Assembly: GCA_002389665.1 (NCBI GenBank)
Contig: DGNO01000002.1
Location: 69,622-133,621, forward strand
Origin: Rhodobiaceae bacterium UBA4490
Lineage (GTDB): Bacteria > Pseudomonadota > Alphaproteobacteria > Parvibaculales > Parvibaculaceae
Length of the DNA: 64,000 bases
Direction of reading: 5' to 3'
Below, in pieces: positions 27,055-34,955 of this stretch (its first letter is position 1; every line of letters starts with the position of its first letter). The translations under genes were made by a program, and so were the position numbers. Below the pieces are notes generated by a model. That model was not told the DNA's origin, made no database searches, and worked only from the letters and a program-made list of their open reading frames with translations.

Positions 27055-27420
27055 TTAGCCGGCTTTGCCGGTCAGCAATTCCTTGAGGATGACAGCCTGA
27101 TTGTACCGCTCGTCCTTGGCGCCATAAACGAGGGTCAGCGGCCCCTCCTTCGCAAGCGCCTTGAGCTCACCCAGCGCTTCTTTCTGCGCGCCTTTACCGA
27201 GTTCGGCCTTGTAGCGCTTTTTCATCTCGGCCCATTTTTCCGGATCGTGATCAAACCACTTGCGAAGCTCCGTACTCGGTGCAACCTCTTTGAGCCAATG
27301 GTCCGCCTTCAGCGCCTCTTTGGAAATACCGCGCGGCCAGAGCCGATCCACCAGCACCCGCGTTCCATCGCTTTTGGCGGGCGCCTCATAAGCCCGTTTT
27401 AAAAAGACACGCTCCGCCAT
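27055..27420 (-). CDS. DUF488 family protein (YeaO-like)
   Basis: The 121-residue sequence contains VLVDRLWPRGISKEALKADHWLKEVAPSTELRKWFDHDPEKWAEMKKRYKAEL and LTLVYGAKDERYNQAVILKELL, which define the DUF488/YeaO family at full length. Members are small cytoplasmic proteins of unknown biochemical role, sometimes linked to heavy-metal or stress loci. The ATG at 27420 follows GAGGAGCAGC. No operon partner is close; the gene downstream on the same strand starts beyond a 330-bp gap. Confidence 0.9.
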   Translation of the reverse strand: MAERVFLKRAYEAPAKSDGTRVLVDRLWPRGISKEALKADHWLKEVAPSTELRKWFDHDPEKWAEMKKRYKAELGKGAQKEALGELKALAKEGPLTLVYGAKDERYNQAVILKELLTGKAG

Positions 27421-27533
27421 GGCGCTGCTCCTCGTCTCTCTTCTCTTCGGCGATCACATGCCGCAGATTTCCCGGAGGTTCAGTATGACAGAAAAGCCAA
27501 AACCAGCGGATCAAAAGGGTGTGCTTAGCCCTT

Positions 27534-29339
27534 TCAGCCGCGGGCCCGCCTGCGCCGGTAATAGACCGCGCCGCCGATAGCGCCCGCGAGCAGCAGCACG
27601 GCAAGCCCGGCCCAGGGAAACAGCCGTCCCATCCGCTTTTCGCGGGTGAGCGCGGCCACCCGCTTCATCTGCTCATAGCCTTCCGGCACTTCCAGCACAC
27701 CGACACGGGCGGCATAAGCTTCGTATTCGCGCATCATATCCGCAAAGAGCTCCGGTTCTTGCGCGGCCAGGTCCTTCGTCTCGCCCGGATCGGCTTTGAT
27801 GTTGTAAAGCCGCCAGACACGGTCGCCGAGCGGCGGCATATTCCGCGTCAGTTTATAGTCCCCGCGGAAGAGCGCGGCATTGCCGCCAAGCTCGATGCCA
27901 ACCGCTTCATCTGGCCCGCGCACGTTTTGCGCCTCGCCCTTCAAAATCGGCGCGAGCGAGCGCCCGGCAAATTCCTGAACCGGCACACCATCAACTTCCG
28001 CGGCAGGCGTCACACCCGCCAGATCGAGCAGTGTGGGCGTTAAATCGGTAACGAAGGAAAAGGCATCTGCCCTGCCTTGGCCCACGCCTTCGCCTGCGAT
28101 GATGAGCGGCACGCGCAGTCCGCCCTCGCCTGCGTAAAGCTTGAAGAAAGCGCCGGGGGCAGCCGCCGCGCTGGCAAACTCTGACCCGATAAAGGCGTAG
28201 GAACCTTTCTCGCCCAGTGTTTCATAATCCCGGCTATAGCCGGCGCTCCAGAGCCATTCCTTAAAGCCGAAATGTTCGGTCGGCTCATTAGGCTCGGGGC
28301 CATTATCCGACATGACAACGAAAATCGTGTTCTCATAGTCGCCCGTCTCTTTCAGATGATCGATGAGCCGGCCGATATGAAAATCCATCGCCTCCAGCAT
28401 GCCGGCATTCACCGCCATGCTTTTCGCCAAATAGCGCTGCTCTTCGGGCGTGAAACTTTCCCAGTCCTCGAGCCCTTCGGGCATCGGCCCCATTCTCGTG
28501 CCGGGCGGCAAGAGGCCGCGTTCCATCACAGCCTCGAAACGCGCGGCACGCAAGGCGTCCCAGCCTTCCGCATAAACGCCTTCATATTTTTCGATGAAAG
28601 AGCGCGGCGCCTGAATGGGAATATGAACCGCCTGAAAACCGATATAGGAAAAGAAAGGCTCGCCCTCCTGCCGGTCTTCCTCAAGGTAAGTGATCATCTT
28701 GTCGACGAAGAATTCCGAGGAATAGAAATCTTCCGGCAGCGTGGCTGGCTTGCCGTCTTCGAACCAGGGCGCTTCGTCATAAAGCGGCAGATAGCTTTTC
28801 TTTTCCCAATTATCTGCCCCCGAGGCATCAAGCGCGAAGGACCGGTCGAACCCCCGCGCATTCGGCAGCGCGCCCGGCTCATGACCAAGATGCCATTTGC
28901 CGGCCATATAGGTTTTGTATCCGGCCTCTTTCAGAAGGCTCGCTAGCGTCACCACATCGTCCCGCAGCCTGCCAAGATAGGCCGGATGCCCCTGATGGAT
29001 TTCAGGCAGGGTTTCCGGCAGATTGCCGATCCCCGCCCGGTGGCTTTCCACCCCCGTCATCAGCATGGCGCGGGTCGGCGCACAGACGGGCGAGACATGA
29101 AAATTGGAAAAGAGCGTTCCCCGTCCCGCAAGTACATCGATATTGGGAGTGTTGATCTCGCTGCCATAGGCGCCGAAATCGGAAAAACCGACATCATCGG
29201 CAACGAGCACAACGATGTTCGGGCGCTTTACACTTTCTTGCGCCGAAACCGGCGCTGCCATGGCTGCGCAGAGAAGCACCACCAGCGCGCCCTTTTTCCA
29301 GAAAGCCCTCATGTTCCCAATGCCCGTTTCCCCGTTCAT
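27534..29339 (-). CDS. exported, C-terminally anchored type I sulfatase
   Basis: From the ATG at 29339 the protein has 601 residues; an ATG at 29312 would remove nine. A signal peptide (about 11-33, ending APVSAQ) precedes NIVVLVADDVGFSDFG with the metal-binding Asp pair, and CAPTR at residues 86-90 is the CxPxR formylglycine site. Later motifs VMSDNGPEP and KWHLGHEPGALPN are typical. The C-terminus has a single membrane segment (FPWAGLAVLLLAGAIGGAVYY) and an Arg-rich tail, anchoring the enzyme with its domain in the periplasm. It starts 13 bp after the long GST gene, so the two form an operon behind operator A. Confidence 0.9.
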   Translation of the reverse strand: MNGETGIGNMRAFWKKGALVVLLCAAMAAPVSAQESVKRPNIVVLVADDVGFSDFGAYGSEINTPNIDVLAGRGTLFSNFHVSPVCAPTRAMLMTGVESHRAGIGNLPETLPEIHQGHPAYLGRLRDDVVTLASLLKEAGYKTYMAGKWHLGHEPGALPNARGFDRSFALDASGADNWEKKSYLPLYDEAPWFEDGKPATLPEDFYSSEFFVDKMITYLEEDRQEGEPFFSYIGFQAVHIPIQAPRSFIEKYEGVYAEGWDALRAARFEAVMERGLLPPGTRMGPMPEGLEDWESFTPEEQRYLAKSMAVNAGMLEAMDFHIGRLIDHLKETGDYENTIFVVMSDNGPEPNEPTEHFGFKEWLWSAGYSRDYETLGEKGSYAFIGSEFASAAAAPGAFFKLYAGEGGLRVPLIIAGEGVGQGRADAFSFVTDLTPTLLDLAGVTPAAEVDGVPVQEFAGRSLAPILKGEAQNVRGPDEAVGIELGGNAALFRGDYKLTRNMPPLGDRVWRLYNIKADPGETKDLAAQEPELFADMMREYEAYAARVGVLEVPEGYEQMKRVAALTREKRMGRLFPWAGLAVLLLAGAIGGAVYYRRRRARG

Positions 29340-29352
29340 GACTTCCGTCCCT

Positions 29353-30456
29353 TCAGCGCCATTGCCGATCGGCCGGCTTGGCATGTGCGGCGGGCGCATC
29401 CGGCGCCCTCCCTTTGTAATCCGACAAAATCCGCGCACCCTCTTGCAAAAGCGGTTCGAGCTGCTCCCTCTCGCCGCCGGAAAGCGTTTGATACGCCCCC
29501 GCAAGCGCTGCAAGGCAGTGCACCCTGTATGGATTTACCGGCAGGGCCCAGCTTGTCCCTGCCGCTTCATAGCGCAAGTCCCGCGCGCCGCGTTCAAAGG
29601 CCGCACCATTCGCCGCAAGATAGGGCAGATATTCATCGCGGAAATCCGCCATCAACCCGCCCAGTCCGTTCGGAATACCCTCGGGCAAAACCGTCCCTTG
29701 CGCATCTTCCGGGCGGTAGGCCCAAAGCCGGGCCACCCAGGCAAACACATAAGGCGCCTTTTCCCGCATCAGCGCGGCAGGCGTCGGGTCATATGAAAAA
29801 TGCCGGAACATCGAACCGAAAAACCCGAAATCCGCTTCGCAGGGGCGCGCACCAAGAAGGAAGGGACGCGTTCGAAGCAGGCCGTCCATCTCGGCCAAAG
29901 TGCGCTTATAGAGTGCTTCGATGGCAGGCGCCGTCTTCGCGGTCACCCCGTCTTCTTTCAGAAAAACCTTGCGCTGGCGCCGTAAAATAAATTGCCGCCG
30001 CAACGCGAAAGGCAGCGGCAGATCGCGCAGCATAGTGCGTGCAATCTGACTGCTCATCAGCCGCGCATCTTCATCGAACGCCCAGCGGTAATAAAGCGCG
30101 GGCCGCCAGAGCCATTCATCACCGTAATCTTCAAGCGCAAGACTGAGGAACCGCGTCACGGGAACCGCGGGGCTGAATGCCGGCCCCTCTCCCTTTTCCT
30201 CGAAATACCGGATGATCGGCGTCGTATCGCTAAGCCAGGTGCCATCTGGATATTCAAGCTGCGGCATCTGCGCGACACCCGTAGCCCGCGCCGCCCGGCG
30301 GAACGCCGCCATATCCATTTCGCGGAACCTGTAGCCGAGCCCCTTCGCCCGCATATAGGCTTCGAGCTTGCCGGTAAAATAAGAAAGGGTCAGACCGTGC
30401 AGGATGGGCAAGGCATCCCCGCCAGCTTCATTCTCTTGCCTGTGATCCATCACCAT
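29353..30456 (-). CDS. long GST-family protein, paralogue of the 31237 gene
   Basis: The product is 367 residues from the ATG at 30456 (a GTG at 30465 and an ATG at 30450 are alternatives). Residues about 20-95 are a thioredoxin-like GST N-domain (LHGLTLSYFTGKLEAYMRAKG, QLEYPDGTWLSDTTPIIRYFEEKG). A helical C-domain ends near FLLGARPCEADFGFFGSMF, and an unusual extra domain of about 100 residues follows (FRDEYLPYLAANGAAFERGARDL). Standard GSTs are 200-230 residues. The sulfatase gene follows after 13 bp. Operator A lies 22-38 bp upstream of the ATG, overlapping the likely promoter. Confidence 0.8.
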   Translation of the reverse strand: MVMDHRQENEAGGDALPILHGLTLSYFTGKLEAYMRAKGLGYRFREMDMAAFRRAARATGVAQMPQLEYPDGTWLSDTTPIIRYFEEKGEGPAFSPAVPVTRFLSLALEDYGDEWLWRPALYYRWAFDEDARLMSSQIARTMLRDLPLPFALRRQFILRRQRKVFLKEDGVTAKTAPAIEALYKRTLAEMDGLLRTRPFLLGARPCEADFGFFGSMFRHFSYDPTPAALMREKAPYVFAWVARLWAYRPEDAQGTVLPEGIPNGLGGLMADFRDEYLPYLAANGAAFERGARDLRYEAAGTSWALPVNPYRVHCLAALAGAYQTLSGGEREQLEPLLQEGARILSDYKGRAPDAPAAHAKPADRQWR

Positions 30457-30477
30457 GCCGGGCACCCGCTCTTATAA

Positions 30478-30494
30478 TGACAGACATTATGTCA
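30478..30494. promoter_or_regulatory. operator A, TGACA-N7-TGTCA
   Basis: TGACAGACATTATGTCA lies between the tetR stop and the long GST gene. It is the core of a larger perfect repeat with 10-bp arms (30473-30482 and 30490-30499). The same 17-bp layout recurs at 31167, 33794 and 36668. Confidence 0.7.
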
Positions 30495-30528
30495 TTATAT
30501 ACCCCGTAGCCAGAAAATTCTCCGGCCC

Positions 30529-31131
30529 TCAACAGGCGCGCACGATCAGCCCTGTCACCGTTTCCTCGATCACAGCCCGGGCCTGGGCATCGGAAAGACG
30601 CTGCAATTCCTTCAGCCGCGTCCAGCTTTCGAAAGACAAAAGCAGATCCGCCGCCTCGAAGGTCTTTTTGGGAAGCGCCGCGCATTCGGGCAGTGCCTTC
30701 AGCAGCAAAGCGCGCATCAGCTTCTCGTCCTGCCGGGTCAGTTCCTGCAAGGCAGGCGAGGTCCAGTAGCGCGCAATCAGCGCCCGGCGGAACATGGTGA
30801 TGCGTTTAAAAAACCGGATGCGTTGACGCACGACAAGCTTGATCCGTTCTTCGAGCGGCAGATCCGTGGAAATTTCCGTCAGGATTGGCTCAATCAGTTT
30901 GAAGATCTCATCTCTGATGGCCGAATAGAGCGATTCCATTTCCTGAAAATGCCGGAACACCGTCCGGTGCCCCACCCCGGCCCTCAGCGCTACCTGCTCG
31001 CTGGTGGGCGCAAGATTGCCTTCATCCACCATCTCGACAAAGGCGGCGGCAATCGCCGCTTTCGTCTTCACGCTTCGGTTCAGCCGGCCGTCCTGTTTCG
31101 GCTCGCTCTTTTGTGCGGCGCTGCCCGCCAT
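30529..31131 (-). CDS. TetR family transcriptional regulator
   Basis: The ATG at 31131 (AAGGA about 8 nt upstream) gives 200 residues. The N-terminal helix-turn-helix (about residues 24-70) reads TSEQVALRAGVGHRTVFRHFQEMESLYSAI, a TetR DNA-binding domain. The C-terminal ligand-binding domain is helical and rich in Arg and Leu, with RIRFFKRITMFRRALIARYW. Repressors of this family usually leave a short palindrome when a small molecule binds. Four such palindromes surround the gene, one in its own promoter region, so it probably controls the whole cluster and itself. The inducer is unknown. Confidence 0.9.
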   Translation of the reverse strand: MAGSAAQKSEPKQDGRLNRSVKTKAAIAAAFVEMVDEGNLAPTSEQVALRAGVGHRTVFRHFQEMESLYSAIRDEIFKLIEPILTEISTDLPLEERIKLVVRQRIRFFKRITMFRRALIARYWTSPALQELTRQDEKLMRALLLKALPECAALPKKTFEAADLLLSFESWTRLKELQRLSDAQARAVIEETVTGLIVRAC

Positions 31132-31166
31132 CGGCCCGTCCTTTTCCACTCGATGAATGCTTTTAT

Positions 31167-31183
31167 TGGCAGATATTATGCCA
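31167..31183. promoter_or_regulatory. operator B, TGGCA-N7-TGCCA
   Basis: TGGCAGATATTATGCCA sits between the divergent tetR gene (start 31131) and the GST gene (start 31237). It differs from operator A at three positions, two of them compensated across the dyad, so symmetry is kept. Confidence 0.65.
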
Positions 31184-31236
31184 TATGGTCGCGCCATTAG
31201 AACGCCTGAAAAGAATTTATTTCTGGAAGAATTTTC

Positions 31237-32385
31237 ATGACCAAGTTCCGCTTTTACGGCATGCCGCATTCGCTTTATTCCGGCAAGGCCCGCTCTTACC
31301 TGATCAAGCAGCATGTGGATTTCGAGGAAATGACGCCGGGCCATCCCCGCTATGGCGAAAAAGTCATGCCCGCCATTCAGCGCTGGATCATTCCCGTGCT
31401 CGAAACGCCGGACGGTGAAATCGTTCAGGATGGCACGGATATTATCGACTGGTTCGAGAAGCACGGCCTCGCGCGCCATTCCGCCTATCCTGAAAGCCCG
31501 CGCCAACGCATCACCTCGCTCATCTTCGAAATGTTCGGCGGCGAGGGCATGGTGCGCCCGGCCATGCATTACCGCTGGAATTTCGACGAAACCAATCTCG
31601 ATTTCATCGAAGATCAGTTCGGCCTTTTCGCCATGCCCTCCGCACCGCGCGAAAAGCGGCTAGAAATCATCCGCAAATCGACAGGCCGCATGCGCGCCGC
31701 CGCCGTCATGTTCGGTGTGGTGCCGGAGACGATACCCGTCATCGAAGAGGCTTATGAAGAACTGTTGGACGAGCTTAACGCGCATTTTGCCGAAACGCCT
31801 TATCTGCTCGGCGGCACGCCCACCATCGGCGATTATGGGCTCATCGCCAGCCTCTTTGCGCATCTCGGCCGCGATCCTTACCCTGCCCAGATGATGAAAC
31901 GGCGCGCACCGGCGCTCTTCCGTTGGACCGAGCGCATGAATGCCTGGGGCGCGGATATGTCCGAATTTCTGGATTATCCCGAAGCACTGCTGCCCGGTGA
32001 TGAAATTCCCGCCACGCTCAAAACCCTGCTGAAGCGCGTCGCCTCCGACTATCTGCCGGAGATCCGCGCCTTCACCGCGTTCACAAATGACTGGCTAGCC
32101 GAGAACCCGGACCTGCCGGCGGACACGCCCGTCGGCGGGGAAAAGCTCGTACGCGCCATCGGTAAATGCACCTTCGAATGGCGCGGCAAGACATTCGATG
32201 TCGGCGTGATGCCCTACCGCTTCTACCTGCTGCAGCGTATCCAGGACGCATTCGATGCGCTGGGAGAGGAAGACAGGAAATCCGTCGGCGCGCTGCTCGA
32301 GGAAACCGGCCTTTCAGAAATCATGACGCTGCGCAGCACCCGCCGCGTCGGCCGGAAAAACAATATCGAGGTTTGGGAAGGTTAA
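31237..32385 (+). CDS. long GST-family protein, paralogue of the 29353 gene
   Basis: This 382-residue protein has an N-terminal glutaredoxin/GST domain (FRFYGMPHSLYSGKARSYLIKQ, then IIPVLETPDGEIVQDGTDIIDWFEKHG) and a helical domain with PYLLGGTPTIGDYGLIASLFAHLGRDPYP. About 110 further residues include DYLPEIRAFTAFTNDWL and MPYRFYLLQRIQDAFDALGEEDRKSV. The same layout and several blocks (YRW-FDE; PYR near the end) recur in the 29353 gene. A glutathione-dependent reaction on a hydrophobic substrate is likely but not shown. A GGAAG site precedes the ATG, and operator B lies 53 bp upstream. Confidence 0.85.
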   Translation: MTKFRFYGMPHSLYSGKARSYLIKQHVDFEEMTPGHPRYGEKVMPAIQRWIIPVLETPDGEIVQDGTDIIDWFEKHGLARHSAYPESPRQRITSLIFEMFGGEGMVRPAMHYRWNFDETNLDFIEDQFGLFAMPSAPREKRLEIIRKSTGRMRAAAVMFGVVPETIPVIEEAYEELLDELNAHFAETPYLLGGTPTIGDYGLIASLFAHLGRDPYPAQMMKRRAPALFRWTERMNAWGADMSEFLDYPEALLPGDEIPATLKTLLKRVASDYLPEIRAFTAFTNDWLAENPDLPADTPVGGEKLVRAIGKCTFEWRGKTFDVGVMPYRFYLLQRIQDAFDALGEEDRKSVGALLEETGLSEIMTLRSTRRVGRKNNIEVWEG

Positions 32386-32408
32386 ACCCAGACCTAACTT
32401 TGACGATC

Positions 32409-32438
32409 AAACGCGCGCTCAGCCTTGGGTGCGCGTTT
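32409..32438 (+). terminator. intrinsic terminator of the GST gene
   Basis: AAACGCGC (32409-32416) pairs with GCGCGTTT (32431-32438), followed by a T run on the + strand. The loop overlaps the stop codon of the convergent isomerase-like gene. Confidence 0.7.
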
Positions 32439-33741
32439 TTTCTTTCAGGCGGATAATTTCGTCTTCCACCGCCCAGAGCCGGTCCTGCCCCCAAACGGCA
32501 ATATCGCCCACCGCAAAGGTCGGCACACCCCAAAGCCCGTGCTCAAAAAGCGCTTTGCGGTTTTCCTCCGCCTCTTCCCGCCAGCTTTCATCGCCCAGAA
32601 AAGCTTTGGCTTCTTTCCAATCAAGCCCGGCGCGCGTCACGATCTTTTTCAGCCCCGGATTGAAACCGGAGCGGATCGCCTCCGCCCAGACGCCGCTGAG
32701 AAAGGAAAGAACGAAAGCCTCGCCTTTTCCCTGGCTCACCGCATAAGGAATGAGCGCAAGGCCCCGCTCGGAAGGTTTGCCGAAAGGATCGGCAATGCGG
32801 CCGAAACCGATCCCCGCCCGCGCCGCTTCGCGCTTGGCATCGCGCATGATGTAGGTCTGCTTTTGAAAAGACGCAGGAATGCCGCGCATCATCATCGGTA
32901 AGACGAAACGCAGCCGCACCGGACAATTGTGATGCCAGGCAAGAGCAAAAAGCTGCGGCGCGGCGACATGCGCGTAAGGACTGCGCAAGGAGAGAAAGAA
33001 ATCGATCGCAGGGCCCGGCGCTTCATCGCCCGGCCGGGCCATAAGCGCGGGCGGCGGCTTCAGCGGCGCGAAAGGCTCCGGCCCAATATAAGCGCCAAGC
33101 GCATGCAGCCGCGTTTCCAGATGATGCAGCCGGTCCACGCCCCAATATTGCTCGCCCGCATAGCAGAAGACCCCGCCGAGATAATGCCCGAGGCGCCTCC
33201 GCATCTCAGCCCCTTTTTGCATCGCATGGGCCGTCTCCGCTTCTCCCGCCATGCCAAACTCCCCGGCAAGGGCGTCGATCCTGCCCGTATCCTCCTGCCA
33301 AAGCGCCCGGTCCACCGCGCAAACCGCCTCCGGAAAACGCTCCTTGGCGATGGCGCTTGCAAGAATCCGGTGCGCCAGCGCGGTAAGCGCCCCATCCGGC
33401 TGGCGGCCCGGATCATCGAACGAGAGACCGTATTTTTGCGCCAGCATCGCGCCGTCCCTGCGCGAATAATTGATCAGCGCCTCGCGCTCCGGCGCGTCAT
33501 TATCGGCAGGCGGGGGCACCAGCATGGGTGTCAGCTTAATATCGAAGCGCTCTGTCAGGTTTTGCAGAAGCTGGGCGGCAAGAACCGCATAGGGATCGTC
33601 CGGCTGGTGAAAATAAAAGATTTCATGAGGTGCGCCCGCTTTCCGGCGCGCTTTTTCGGCCGCGGCCCTAGCCTCCATCTGTCTTTTTTCACTGACGATA
33701 CGGGCTGCAAAAAAGGGAGAAACGATTTCCCGAATGCTCAT
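32419..33741 (-). CDS. tandem DsbA-fold protein, 2-hydroxychromene-2-carboxylate isomerase-like
   Basis: The 440-residue protein from the ATG at 33741 looks like two DsbA-type thioredoxin-fold units. The second (about 244-430) matches the HCCA isomerase/kappa-GST family: FFLSLRSPYAHVA with the catalytic Ser254, MMMRGIPASFQKQTYIMRDAKREAARAGIGF, and GVPTFAVGDIAVWGQDRL with the cis-proline. The first (about 38-215) has DPY in place of SPY (FHQPDDPYA) and GGVFCYAGEQYWGVDRL without the cis-Pro, so it is probably inactive or structural. HCCA isomerase uses glutathione to isomerise ring-cleavage products of polycyclic aromatics. It is divergent from the 33842 gene across operator C. Confidence 0.85.
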   Translation of the reverse strand: MSIREIVSPFFAARIVSEKRQMEARAAAEKARRKAGAPHEIFYFHQPDDPYAVLAAQLLQNLTERFDIKLTPMLVPPPADNDAPEREALINYSRRDGAMLAQKYGLSFDDPGRQPDGALTALAHRILASAIAKERFPEAVCAVDRALWQEDTGRIDALAGEFGMAGEAETAHAMQKGAEMRRRLGHYLGGVFCYAGEQYWGVDRLHHLETRLHALGAYIGPEPFAPLKPPPALMARPGDEAPGPAIDFFLSLRSPYAHVAAPQLFALAWHHNCPVRLRFVLPMMMRGIPASFQKQTYIMRDAKREAARAGIGFGRIADPFGKPSERGLALIPYAVSQGKGEAFVLSFLSGVWAEAIRSGFNPGLKKIVTRAGLDWKEAKAFLGDESWREEAEENRKALFEHGLWGVPTFAVGDIAVWGQDRLWAVEDEIIRLKEKTRTQG

Positions 33742-33793
33742 GAAAGGCCCCTGCCTGGAAGAAATGCGGTTTTCTTTGACCGGCATAATTTAT

Positions 33794-33810
33794 TGACATA
33801 ATTTATGTCA
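33794..33810. promoter_or_regulatory. operator C, TGACA-N7-TGTCA
   Basis: TGACATAATTTATGTCA is a perfect dyad (8-bp arms around one base). It lies 53 bp before the isomerase-like gene on the - strand and 32 bp before the 33842 gene on the + strand, so one site can serve both. Confidence 0.65.
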
Positions 33811-33841
33811 TTAGATTGCGCCCGTCAAATGCGAGGATCAT

Positions 33842-34483
33842 ATGAACATTCTCTGGCTCTGGGCCGCCGCCCTTTTCATCTATCTCGGTTTCCTTGGCTG
33901 GTATCAGAACTGGCAGGGCCCGCTCATGCCGGAGGAAATCGAGACATACATGGCCCGCCTTGCCGAGGGAACGCCGAACGGCGCAACGGACCCGGCGGTG
34001 CTGCGCCGGTTTTTGGAGAAGGATGACGGGCGCGAGTTTTTCATGCTCAATCTCGTCAAACTCCATGAAGGAAAAGTCCCGGACCCGCAAACGGGCGAAC
34101 TCAAATCCTCCCAGGAAATCTTAAGCGGTTATACCTCCTCTTTCTTCAAAGCGCTTTTCAAGCGCGCGGGCCATCCCGCCATTGCCGCCCGCATTGTGGG
34201 CGGACATGTGGATAGCTGGAACGTCGCTGAAAACCCCGGCTGGACGGTGATGGGCTGGATGCGCTACCGCAGCCGGCGCGATGCGATGGAGCTTGTCACC
34301 GACCCTGCCTTTAAAGACGGACATGCGTTCAAGGTCGCGGCCATTCCCGCCACGTTTTCCGTCCCCACCTCCCCCATGATCAGCCTTATGGCAGGCCCGC
34401 GCATCTGGGCGGCACTGGGGCTCGCTCTTGCCGCTGCGCTGGGCAGCATAGTGCTGCTATTTCTGCGCCAGCCGGGCGCATAA
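33842..34483 (+). CDS. membrane protein with a possible dimeric alpha-beta barrel domain
   Basis: The 213-residue protein starts with a membrane segment (residues 2-20, ILWLWAAALFIYLGFLGWY) and ends with another (RIWAALGLALAAALGSIVLLFL). Between them lies a soluble domain with REFFMLNLVKLHEG, VGGHVDSWNVAENPGWTVMGWMRYRSRRDAMELVTDPAFKDGHAFKVAAI. The phrase pattern FMLN...Y...A...V...RYRSR-A...DP-F is like DUF1330-type dimeric barrels, which often accompany degradation genes. GAGGA precedes the ATG. The next small membrane gene follows by 25 bp, so the two form an operon behind operator C. The function is unknown. Confidence 0.65.
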   Translation: MNILWLWAAALFIYLGFLGWYQNWQGPLMPEEIETYMARLAEGTPNGATDPAVLRRFLEKDDGREFFMLNLVKLHEGKVPDPQTGELKSSQEILSGYTSSFFKALFKRAGHPAIAARIVGGHVDSWNVAENPGWTVMGWMRYRSRRDAMELVTDPAFKDGHAFKVAAIPATFSVPTSPMISLMAGPRIWAALGLALAAALGSIVLLFLRQPGA

Positions 34484-34508
34484 CCGGGTGCATTAGGAGA
34501 GACATGAA

Positions 34509-34952
34509 ATGAGCGCGCTTCTTCCCGCCCCCACCATCCCCTATCAAGGGCACAAGGCCTGCCCGCCATTCCTCGCCTTTCTAGCCCTCGGCACGATCGT
34601 GCCGGGCCTCATCCACAGCTTCCTGCCGGACGGGGGCGCGGGGTCCATCGCCGGGCTCGATCTGAGCGCGGGCGGACCCGTCATCATCGGTACCTTTGCC
34701 TGGGCGGGCGCCACGCAAATCGCCTATGGCACACTCATGCTGCTTGTGGCGCTGCGCTACCGCGCGCTGGTGCCGCTCTTCTTTCTCATCATTTTGATGG
34801 AACGCAGCCTTATCGCGCTCAATACATGGGTACTGAAGCCTGCCGGCACCGGCCATCACCCGCCCGAAGCCTATGCGACGCTGGCGCTCCTGCCGCTCGT
34901 CGCCGCAGCGCTCTATTTCTCTTTAAAACGCCGGGCGGGCGCCGCCCCTTAA
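34509..34952 (+). CDS. small conserved membrane protein
   Basis: The 147-residue product has four hydrophobic segments: PFLAFLALGTIVPGLIHSFL, VIIGTFAWAGATQIAYGTLMLLVAL, ALVPLFFLIILMERSLIAL and ALLPLVAAALYFSL. A TAGGAGAG site precedes the start; an ATG five bases earlier is out of frame and stops at once. It follows the 33842 gene by 25 bp and ends 3 bp before the convergent sulfatase gene. No family was recognised. Confidence 0.65.
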   Translation: MSALLPAPTIPYQGHKACPPFLAFLALGTIVPGLIHSFLPDGGAGSIAGLDLSAGGPVIIGTFAWAGATQIAYGTLMLLVALRYRALVPLFFLIILMERSLIALNTWVLKPAGTGHHPPEAYATLALLPLVAAALYFSLKRRAGAAP

Positions 34953-34955
34953 AAA

